From: Candidatus Desantisbacteria bacterium CG2_30_40_21
GTDB lineage: Bacteria > UBA9089 > CG2-30-40-21
NCBI GenBank assembly: GCA_001873945.1
Contig: MNYI01000079.1
Location: 1-5,522 of the forward strand
Direction of reading: 5' to 3'
DNA length: 5,522 nucleotides
Of this stretch, positions 1 to 5,510 are shown piece by piece. The notes below the pieces were generated by a model. The model searched no databases. It saw only the letters and a program-made list of their open reading frames with translations, and was not told the origin of the DNA. Positions within the stretch are counted from its first letter, which is position 1. Each line of letters opens with the position of its first letter. The position numbers were made by a program, and so were the translations under genes.

Positions 1-22
1 CATTCCCGCTTGTCGGGAATCC
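1..22. repeat. short palindromic repeat, inverted copy
   Basis: ATTCCCG (2-8) and CGGGAAT (14-20) form a perfect 7-bp stem around the 5-nt loop CTTGT. This is the same design as the two copies at 64-112, whose loop ACAAG is the reverse complement of CTTGT. It is therefore a member of the same family in the opposite orientation, with compensating changes in the stem (CCCG/CGGG for CTGG/CCAG). It may continue beyond the left edge. Confidence 0.7.
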
Positions 23-63
23 TTCTTTGTTGAGTACACCAAATGTGGTTGGATAAGAAGAAA

Positions 64-112
64 GATTCTGGACAAGCCAGAATGACAGGATTCTGGACAA
101 GCCAGAATGACA
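64..112. repeat. two tandem palindromic repeats, 25-bp period
   Basis: Two identical 24-base units (64-87 and 89-112) sit one base apart. Each is a 7-bp inverted repeat, ATTCTGG / CCAGAAT, around the loop ACAAG, followed by GACA. Stems are at 65-71/77-83 and 90-96/102-108. A decayed copy seems to follow at about 124-160 (GGATTCTG, then TGACAGGC). The perfect stems with differing sequence between this pair and the copy at 1-22 suggest a dispersed intergenic palindromic family. No transposase is present to assign it to. Confidence 0.8.
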
Positions 113-289
113 AGGAGAAGAAAGGATTCTGTCGATTCTTGACAGGCGGGGACAGGCTAAGCCAGAGAGGACAAGAAGTCCATGTCGATTTTGATGTCAG
201 AGGAATTGACCCTTAATCTTGTATGTTGCTATCAAAATCATAATTTACTCCAATTGTATAATTTTCTATATTCTCTGGGAATAAAACCC
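113..289. other. gene-free tail with degenerate repeat debris
   Basis: No credible coding frame, RNA gene or strong terminator is visible. The left part (about 124-180) contains scrambled fragments of the neighbouring palindromic repeat, such as GGATTCTG, GACAGGC and AGCCAGAG. The rest is AT-rich and lies just downstream of the broken solute-binding gene. A GGG/CCCC pairing near 277-287 next to a T tract has only three base pairs, too weak to call a terminator. Confidence 0.5.
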
Positions 290-1366
290 CTATATTTTTT
301 TAACTTCCATTTCCATTAATTTTTCTTTGGTCCAACCCATAGCTATCAATTTATCCTTAAGTTCTTTCTCGCTTAAAGACATTCCTTCTTCCTGTTTGAC
401 TTTAGCTTTATCCTTAAGGAACTTCATAATTTTATTCCTTTCATTAGGAGGGATGCCTGGAAATTTTTCATCCAAAACTTTAGCGAACATCCCGTAATAC
501 AAGGAGTTATAAAAGTAGTTTTTAATCTGGAAAATGTCCTTCCATTCCTCAGTCTGAACCTTCTCTTTAATTATATTATCAAACACCTCAAAGGAAACGC
601 CTATTAATTCATCCTTATTCATCTTATCCATTTTGAAAGTATATACGATTTTGTTCATGGAAGATTCTAAAATCTCTTTTATCACCTTGTTTTCCATTAA
701 GCTACGATTCCCTTCTTTCCACTCTTTGACCAATTTCAGAATTATCTTAACATCTTCATCCATCTCTATGATAGGGAAGAAAGGATGTATTTTAATCTCC
801 TGTAAATAGACTATCCTCTCTTTCATTCTCCATAGATCATTAATTATATCATTTCTCTCTAATTTTTCTTTATACCTTAATTCGATAATCTCTATAGCCT
901 TTTCATCCACATGGTCTGTAATGTCTATTAGTGCTTTCTTACTGGCAAAGTAGGCTGTCCAAGTAGTCCCCAATTGAACAATATCTGGTTGCAGTATTCC
1001 TTTGGTAGAGACAGCAACATCTGATATCTCCCCAAAGGCATCTTGCCATTTGAGGATTCTAACATTGATTGGATATGCTAATTTTTTCTCTTTTTGATAC
1101 CTCTTGATTAGTTCTAAAATCTTAGTTTGACCGAGAACAGCACGAGCAAACTCTGTATCATTTTTTTACTCTTCTGCAGTATTTCTAACATTCAAATTAT
1201 CAGCAATGAATTTTTCTATCTGCTCATCCGATGGTTTTTGGGCAAGTGGTGGTTCATTTGGCATAATCCAAAGGGTTATATCATTTTCTTTTGCATAAGA
1301 GGCAAAACTAAGTAGACAATTTATTACTACTATCAAAATCAAGAATTTTAATACTTTTATTTTCAT
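290..1366 (-). pseudogene. ABC-type extracellular solute-binding protein, interrupted by an in-frame TAA
   Basis: One frame runs from ATG 1366 to TAA 290 (359 codons including both stops), broken only by TAA at 1166-1168 (codon 67). Residues 1-25 are a signal peptide ending ASYA. LWIMPN (32-37), INVRILKWQDAF (100-111) and LQPDIVQLGTTWTAYFAS (125-142) are typical of the N-terminal part of family 1 sugar-type binding proteins, which deliver substrates to ABC importers in the periplasm. Reading continues in the same frame across the stop, so a single substitution explains the break. The apparent restart at 973 is a TTG inside the conserved QLGTTW motif and lacks a signal peptide, so it is unlikely to be a real start. 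After about residue 156 the usual PWFVD..ALYYR-type region is missing and a Lys/Glu-rich helical stretch follows, unlike the family. The expected family length is about 400-450 residues. No strong Shine-Dalgarno precedes 1366. No permease or ATPase gene is nearby. Sequencing error at the adjacent A7 run is possible but would not by itself remove the stop. Confidence 0.78.
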
Positions 1367-1397
1367 TTTATTCGTTCTGCTCTGTCATTTTTATTTG

Positions 1398-1463
1398 TAT
1401 ACTCAAGTGGTATAGATTCCACTTAAAAACTGGCCTACTCCTTACTGAGTAGTTACGAGTATA
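1398..1463. other. nested inverted repeats, possible three-way-junction structure
   Basis: An outer stem TATACTC (1398-1404) / GAGTATA (1457-1463) encloses two hairpins: AAGTGG (1405-1410) / CCACTT (1419-1424) with an 8-nt loop, and CTACTC (1435-1440) / GAGTAG (1447-1452) with a 6-nt loop. All three stems are perfect. On the minus strand it lies between the DUF6485-like gene and the broken binding-protein gene. Five Ts lie between the two hairpins, so the first could act as a weak terminator, but the T tract starts 5 nt after the stem. Function is unknown, and chance pairing in AT-rich DNA cannot be excluded. Confidence 0.4.
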
Positions 1464-1469
1464 GTTGCT

Positions 1470-1673
1470 TTATTTCCCTTCTTTCTCAAATGCCTGCACA
1501 AACCTTTTAACAGATCTCGAATATGTTTTCTCTACATCTGCTGGAAAGAAACAGCCAGGTATTTCCCCATTTCGTCTGTGATACAACACACACTCACAAC
1601 ATTTTCCCTTGCGACTACATGGCTCGTAGGTGCAGGTGCAATTTTTTTTATTGGCTGAGATATTACATTCCAT
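1470..1673 (-). CDS. small cysteine-rich DUF6485-like protein, 67 aa
   Basis: This is a 67-residue soluble protein with eight cysteines at 3, 12, 14, 19, 25, 26, 28 and 41. The core NCTCTYEPCSRKGKCCEC (11-28), then YHR, GCFFP (40-44) and ADVEKTYSRSVKRF (45-58), match the pattern I associate with DUF6485, a family of unknown function. The clustered Cys-x-Cys and Cys-Cys pairs suggest metal binding or structural disulfides; this is inference. There is no signal peptide or membrane segment. I chose ATG 1673 over ATG 1694 because AGGAG (1681-1685) lies 7 nt upstream of it, while the upstream ATG has no Shine-Dalgarno and would place that motif inside the coding region. The family core also begins at MEC. 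It starts 48 nt after the stop of the large OmpA-domain gene with no terminator between, so cotranscription is likely. Confidence 0.85.
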   Translation of the reverse strand: MECNISANKKNCTCTYEPCSRKGKCCECVLYHRRNGEIPGCFFPADVEKTYSRSVKRFVQAFEKEGK

Positions 1674-1680
1674 TATTTTA

Positions 1681-1685
1681 CTCCT
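1681..1685 (-). promoter_or_regulatory. Shine-Dalgarno AGGAG deciding the DUF6485-like start
   Basis: AGGAG on the minus strand is followed by a 7-nt spacer and ATG at 1673. It supports the shorter 67-residue product over a 74-residue form starting at 1694, which would overlap the site. Confidence 0.75.
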
Positions 1686-1721
1686 GCTATCCATGCTTGG
1701 ATTTGTAATTTTGTAAGACCC

Positions 1722-4700
1722 TTACTTAGTCAATAATTTCCTAATCTTTGCCACCTTGTCCGGATTAATATCACCTACAATCTTTAATACCTTATCTACC
1801 GCCTTATCCCCTTGTACCTGATAAAGTTTGTACAGTATTTTGGCTGCCTGTTTGGGATTAATGCTTGAGGATACCAGAAGTATAGATATTTCTTCTATCC
1901 CCTTGGGGTCAACCACTAAGGATTCAGCCAGTCTTTCCATGCCAGCAGATTCCATTTCACCAAATCTGCTCAAAGCCTCTTTTCCATCCATTAGCCATGA
2001 TTCAGACTCTTTCTTTACTGGAGGCTTCACCTCTTCCTTTGTCTCAGGCTTTGGAGTGGGAACAGGTACCACTGCTGCTGGTGATATCACTAATTTTGGC
2101 GGAGAAACAACGACTGCCGGCTTTTCTATGGGTTTGTTTAATAGCTCTATACTTATGTTGTCCACTTGACTGACAAAATCCCAGCCATCGCCCTTTATCC
2201 TCACGCAAGTTATTTTAGCTGGTCTGGGAGAAAGCTCCATGAGATTGGGTGTGGTATAGCTTATCCATTTATTCTTTTCAACCATTTCTCCAATCTCAGG
2301 ATATTGCAATTTACCCTTTGTCAGGAAGCCGTGTCTGAAGAGATGGGATAGACCAGCAATATCCCTGTATTCTATTTCCAGACAAACAGGATATACCCCG
2401 CCTTGTTGATTGTCTCCGGAAAGAGAGCTGGAAGGTATCTTTATCTCCCCATGCAGAACGCAGAAATTGTACCTGATAACACTAATGTCCAGCATCTGGA
2501 ACACGCTTATCCCACCAATAGCAGATTTTGAATTCTGCCTGCTTATCTTAAGGCTGTGAGGATGGTTATTATCATCCTTTGTTATCTCAGACAATATCTT
2601 GCCTGACCCTTGAGTAACAGATTGCCAACATTCCATCCCTTGTTCAAATCCACCATTCATAAGTTTGGCATAAACTATTGGTTGTGGAACAACAGGTGCT
2701 TGAGGCTTAACTATTGCCGGCGGTATTACTTTCTCTGGTTTACGCACCTCAGCTACCTCAACCGGCAACATACCTAATTGAAACTCAACATTATCAATTT
2801 TGCTCACAAAATCCCATCCTCTGGCAGCAATCTGTATCTTTGTTATCTTTACAGGTCTTGGAGAAAGCTGCATCAGGTTTGGAGAGGTATAGGTAATCCA
2901 TTTACCCTTCTTTACTTGTTCACCTATTTGTGAATAGTTCAGCTTGCCGCTAATATGGAAACCGTGTTTGAAAACATAAGGGTTGCCATCCGTACCAGTA
3001 TAGTTTAATTCAAGACACACAGGATAGTCACCACCAGATTTACCATCCTCAGGTTTGCTTGCTTTATCTATCTTTATGTCAGCCTTTAAGATAGCTTGTG
3101 TATACCTATGGACACCAATATCCAATAATTGAGAAACCCCTGCCTCACCATGGGCTTTTTGTGACTTCTGCCGTTTTAGTTCAAGTGTTGTTGGGTGAGA
3201 TGGGCTATCATTGGCAATGTCAACGAAGTTGTTTCCAACCCCTTCTTTTTTTGAAGTCCATGCATTCATCCCATCATCAAAACTACCATTGGTTAACATG
3301 GCATAAACCTTTGGCAATGGTGCAACCACTGGAATTGTTGGCGTTACCACAGGCACAGGTGGTACCACAACCGTTGGCTGAATCGGGGCAACAGGCTTGG
3401 CTGGCACTGGTGTTGGAATTTCCTTGACCTGTGGGGCAGCAGCTACTATTGCTGGTGTTGGCGTTACCACAGGCACAGGCGATGCTACAATCGTTGGCTG
3501 AATCGGGGCAACAGGCTTGGCTGGCACTGGTGCTGGAATTTCCTTGACCTGCGGGGCAGTAGCCACCTTTGCTGACACAGGCATCTCAGGCTTTTTAATA
3601 ATAATCTCTACCCTTCGATTCTTTGCTTTACCCGCGGGTGTTGCATTAGAGGCAACTGGTTTTGATTCTCCATATCCAATAGTTGTCAGATTAGCAATCG
3701 GTACACCCTCTCTTTCAACAAGGAATGCCTTAACATTATTTGCCCTTGCTTGCGATAATCCCTTATTATCTTTATACTTGCGTTGTGTAATCGGACCTAA
3801 GGGAACATTATCCGAATGCCCCTCTATCATAACCCTACAATCAGGGTATGCCTTAAGGATAGTTGCCACCTTTGTCAGAACAGGATAGGCTGTAGCTTGA
3901 ACCTGATGACTACCGGTGGTAAAGTTAACTGCCTCTTGAGATATTTCTATCTTTATGGTATCCTTACTTTCTTTAATTACAATCCCTTTTTTTTCCTTTA
4001 TTTCAGCCAATGCCTTTAATGGTGCTGGTTTTTCAGGCATAGGCGGGGCTAATATCTCCATTGGTACCTCCGGAACAATAACTGGAGCAAGTTTAGCGGC
4101 TATAACCGGTGGAGCCAATTCCTTGGCAGATTTTTCTACTGTTACTGGCGGCAATGCCTTGTCTAAAGAGAAGTCTACCCTTGCTACTGTTTGTTCTGGA
4201 CTAAACGATACTGTTTGTCTTCTTTTTTCATAACCTTCCGACGAAGAGACAATGGTATATTCAATCCCTTTATTCAAGCTATCTATTTTGTAACTACCGG
4301 TTAATCCTGCCTTTGTTTGTTTTAAGATACCCTGTCCCTTCATCACATCAAGGGTTGTTTCAGAAAGTCCTTCACCTGTTACAGAATCTTTTACTAATCC
4401 ATAAACAAATGGCTTCTCCGGGATAAGCAACATCTTGAGATAGCTTGATTTAATTGATGAAACAACTATTTTTTGAGATGATGGCTTAAATCCCTGTGCC
4501 TTAGCGGTGATAAGTCGTTCACCTGTAGCAATATCCTTTAATGTATATTGTTCCCCTTCCTCTCTGGCAACAATACTTATTCCTTGTTCCTCAAAACCAA
4601 CCCCTTTTATGGAAATTCCTGTATCCTTAACCTGTCCATCCATAGGATGTCCGATATGAGCCTCAGCTACTATTGTCCCCTGAGTTCGTTGATTTTCGGA

Positions 4701-5222
4701 TGAACATTTTATAGTAAGATAGGTTATTTCTTTTGTAGTTTTTTGTCCAACGGTTAATTTTGAGCAAACTGTAAGTCTGTAGCGAGTCTCTGGCTCTTTC
4801 TGGAGTATAGGGGTGCTTAGAAAATTTCTTATATCTACGCTCTTTGCCTTGCAAGAAATATTATTACTATCCTCACTTACAAGATACCACTGATTTGAGT
4901 GGGGGGATGTTTCTTTTTCAATCATTAATGAAACGAGGTATGTTTCGTCAAACCCACAACTATTTTCTGCCTGACAAACCACACCAAAGCTGAAATGGTT
5001 TTGCTTTTCAGGTATTATAAAAGAGGATTCCTTTGCCAGAAATGCCTTAGTTAATGTCCAGACAGGCATTTCCAAAAACCCCTTCCACTGGGAGGAAACC
5101 TTTCCTATAATCACCCCTGGTGGGTTAAGGGTATTATCCAAACTAACAATATCTTCCCCATAACCAATACTTGTTAAGCAAAGAAAAAAAGCAACAAATA
5201 ATAGTTTTCCCCATTTTATCAT
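1722..5222 (-). CDS. secreted multidomain OmpA/MotB-type peptidoglycan-binding protein, 1166 aa
   Basis: Residues 1-22 are a signal peptide with no lipobox. Residues 23-175 are a beta-rich unknown domain with five Cys. About 178-268 and 271-354 look like carboxypeptidase-regulatory/PEGA-like beta sandwiches. 355-410 is a Pro/Ala linker. 423-543 is an OmpA-like domain: EGHSDN (467-472), an exact N-x2-LS-x2-RA-x2-V-x3-L match (486-501; Arg493 and Asp471 are the expected diaminopimelate contacts), GYGES (516-520) and KNRRVEI (534-540). The long loop between Asp471 and Arg493 resembles MotB-type domains. 556-634 is a twice-repeated Pro-rich linker. 639-816 and 850-1028 are two copies of a galactose-binding-like domain. 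About 1030-1072 is Pro-rich, and 1080-1166 is helical. ATG 5222 is supported by a full Shine-Dalgarno. I infer a periplasmic protein tethered to peptidoglycan, with ligand-binding modules displayed on flexible linkers; the ligand is unknown. It is much longer than typical OmpA-family proteins (about 200-450 residues). The OmpA call is firm, the flanking domain names less so. Confidence 0.93.
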   Translation of the reverse strand: MIKWGKLLFVAFFLCLTSIGYGEDIVSLDNTLNPPGVIIGKVSSQWKGFLEMPVWTLTKAFLAKESSFIIPEKQNHFSFGVVCQAENSCGFDETYLVSLMIEKETSPHSNQWYLVSEDSNNISCKAKSVDIRNFLSTPILQKEPETRYRLTVCSKLTVGQKTTKEITYLTIKCSSENQRTQGTIVAEAHIGHPMDGQVKDTGISIKGVGFEEQGISIVAREEGEQYTLKDIATGERLITAKAQGFKPSSQKIVVSSIKSSYLKMLLIPEKPFVYGLVKDSVTGEGLSETTLDVMKGQGILKQTKAGLTGSYKIDSLNKGIEYTIVSSSEGYEKRRQTVSFSPEQTVARVDFSLDKALPPVTVEKSAKELAPPVIAAKLAPVIVPEVPMEILAPPMPEKPAPLKALAEIKEKKGIVIKESKDTIKIEISQEAVNFTTGSHQVQATAYPVLTKVATILKAYPDCRVMIEGHSDNVPLGPITQRKYKDNKGLSQARANNVKAFLVEREGVPIANLTTIGYGESKPVASNATPAGKAKNRRVEIIIKKPEMPVSAKVATAPQVKEIPAPVPAKPVAPIQPTIVASPVPVVTPTPAIVAAAPQVKEIPTPVPAKPVAPIQPTVVVPPVPVVTPTIPVVAPLPKVYAMLTNGSFDDGMNAWTSKKEGVGNNFVDIANDSPSHPTTLELKRQKSQKAHGEAGVSQLLDIGVHRYTQAILKADIKIDKASKPEDGKSGGDYPVCLELNYTGTDGNPYVFKHGFHISGKLNYSQIGEQVKKGKWITYTSPNLMQLSPRPVKITKIQIAARGWDFVSKIDNVEFQLGMLPVEVAEVRKPEKVIPPAIVKPQAPVVPQPIVYAKLMNGGFEQGMECWQSVTQGSGKILSEITKDDNNHPHSLKISRQNSKSAIGGISVFQMLDISVIRYNFCVLHGEIKIPSSSLSGDNQQGGVYPVCLEIEYRDIAGLSHLFRHGFLTKGKLQYPEIGEMVEKNKWISYTTPNLMELSPRPAKITCVRIKGDGWDFVSQVDNISIELLNKPIEKPAVVVSPPKLVISPAAVVPVPTPKPETKEEVKPPVKKESESWLMDGKEALSRFGEMESAGMERLAESLVVDPKGIEEISILLVSSSINPKQAAKILYKLYQVQGDKAVDKVLKIVGDINPDKVAKIRKLLTK
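2139..3308 (-). repeat. coding duplication of a 178-residue domain (two copies)
   Basis: Residues 639-816 and 850-1028 of the large protein are diverged copies, somewhat under half identical by eye. Shared blocks in the same order are VYA.L.NG.F..GM, YPVCLE (733 and 944), F.HGF (751 and 962), GK then IGE, KWI.YT.PNLM.LSPRP (774 and 985) and GWDFVS..DN (802 and 1013). The start NG.F and the end DFVS.(I/V)DN resemble carbohydrate-binding jelly-roll domains. A Pro-rich linker (about 825-849) separates them. This duplication is much older than the 120-bp linker repeat. Confidence 0.85.
3337..3563 (-). repeat. 120-bp tandem duplication encoding the Pro-rich linker
   Basis: Positions 3337-3443 and 3457-3563 align at an exact 120-bp (40-codon) period. 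By eye they differ at 8 of 107 bases, all transitions. They encode repeats starting APQVKEIP at residues 556 and 596. The in-frame unit lengthens the spacer between the OmpA-like domain and the first galactose-binding-like domain. High DNA identity suggests a recent duplication. Confidence 0.92.
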
Positions 5223-5232
5223 AATTAAGATG

Positions 5233-5240
5233 CCTCCTTA
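5233..5240 (-). promoter_or_regulatory. full-length Shine-Dalgarno TAAGGAGG
   Basis: TAAGGAGG on the minus strand is fully complementary to the usual 16S rRNA 3' end. It lies 10 nt upstream of ATG 5222 and fixes the start of the OmpA-domain gene. It begins only 5 nt after the CCA end of tRNA-Ser, leaving no room for a separate promoter between the two genes. Confidence 0.85.
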
Positions 5241-5245
5241 AATTG

Positions 5246-5335
5246 TGGCGGAGAGAGAGGGATTCGAACCCTCGGACAGGTTTCCCCATCACACGCTTTC
5301 CAGGCGTGCCTGTTCAACCGCTCCAGCATCTCTCC
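5246..5335 (-). tRNA. tRNA-Ser, anticodon GGA
   Basis: This 90-nt class II tRNA decodes UCC and UCU. The acceptor stem pairs GGAGAGA (5329-5335) with TCTCTCC (5250-5256), then discriminator G and an encoded CCA (5246-5248). The anticodon stem CACGC/GCGTG closes the loop CTGGAAA, giving anticodon GGA at 5299-5301. The T arm is GAGGG-TTCGAAT-CCCTC (5257-5273). A short D stem CTG/CAG and a long variable arm containing GGGGAAACC are serine features. No mispairing or intron is seen, so it should be functional. The OmpA-domain gene begins 23 nt downstream on the same strand. Confidence 0.97.
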
Positions 5336-5354
5336 GTTCAGGATATGGATAGTA

Positions 5355-5360
5355 ATTATA
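5355..5360 (-). promoter_or_regulatory. probable -10 box of the tRNA-Ser promoter
   Basis: A perfect TATAAT lies on the minus strand about 20 nt upstream of the tRNA 5' end, predicting a start near 5348 and a leader of roughly 12 nt. No good -35 hexamer is found at 16-18 nt spacing: the best TTGATT (5388-5393) is 27 nt away. This is therefore a sigma-70-like guess. If real, it probably also drives the OmpA-domain gene. Confidence 0.45.
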
Positions 5361-5397
5361 TGTAAGGATACCATAAATAATGGATAAAATCAAGAAC

Positions 5398-5419
5398 TTT
5401 TTGATGTTATTATCAAAAA
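5398..5419. repeat. 8-bp AT-rich inverted repeat
   Basis: TTTTTGAT (5398-5405) and ATCAAAAA (5412-5419) are perfect inverted arms around the 6-nt loop GTTATT. It lies upstream of the candidate tRNA promoter. It could be an operator-like site or a weak bidirectional terminator, but the stem is AT-rich and nothing decides between these. Confidence 0.35.
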
Positions 5420-5422
5420 TGG

Positions 5423-5461
5423 GGGAAAATGGGGAGACGGGAAAATGGGGGGAAAATGGGG
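5423..5461. repeat. three direct GGGAAAATGGGG units
   Basis: GGGAAAATGGGG occurs at 5423-5434, 5439-5450 and 5450-5461. The third is part of the left arm of the large inverted repeat, and an inverted fourth unit is at 5499-5510. The array looks like the edge of a repetitive intergenic element that has been stacked or truncated. Confidence 0.75.
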
Positions 5462-5510
5462 ACAGCGCCCTATTTTTTTTCTAAAAATAGGGCGCTGTCC
5501 CCATTTTCCC
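5450..5510. repeat. perfect 28-bp inverted repeat (long hairpin)
   Basis: Left arm 5450-5477 and right arm 5483-5510 are perfect reverse complements around a 5-nt loop (TTTCT). Each arm contains GGGGACAGCGCCC or its complement, with an A/T-rich tip. A further copy of the half-site GGGCGCTGTCCC follows at 5511-5522, at the window edge. The design resembles palindromic repeats mobilised by REP-associated tyrosine transposases, but no transposase is in the window, so that link is inference from general recollection. Confidence 0.9.

Noticed and set aside
1..112. CRISPR array
   Set aside because: The repeats are adjacent palindromes with a 1-base gap and no unique spacers of CRISPR length, and no cas genes are present.
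290..973. Separate 227-residue gene starting at 973
   Set aside because: The start is a TTG inside the conserved QLGTTW motif of the solute-binding protein, in the same frame as the upstream signal-peptide part. It is the downstream fragment of one broken gene.
1166..1366. Independent 66-residue secreted small protein
   Set aside because: The same frame continues past its TAA with matching binding-protein sequence, so it is the N-terminal fragment of the interrupted gene, though a truncated peptide could still be made.
1470..1694. Longer 74-residue start for the DUF6485-like protein
   Set aside because: ATG 1694 has no Shine-Dalgarno, and the AGGAG that serves ATG 1673 would lie inside the coding sequence.
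1713..1725. Hairpin GTAAG-ACC-CTTAC at the stop of the large gene
   Set aside because: It has only 5 bp, a 3-nt loop and no T tract, so it is not a credible terminator.
1828..4233. Plus-strand open frames opposite the large gene
   Set aside because: They are low-complexity mirror frames of the Pro/Ala-rich and domain-coding minus-strand gene, without family resemblance or convincing ribosome sites.
4663..4854. 63-residue minus-strand frame inside the large gene
   Set aside because: It overlaps the N-terminal domain of the 1166-residue protein in another frame and shows no recognisable features.
5450..5510. Long hairpin as a rho-independent terminator
   Set aside because: There is no T tract after the stem on either strand; the T run is in the hairpin tip. 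It looks like a palindromic repeat element instead.
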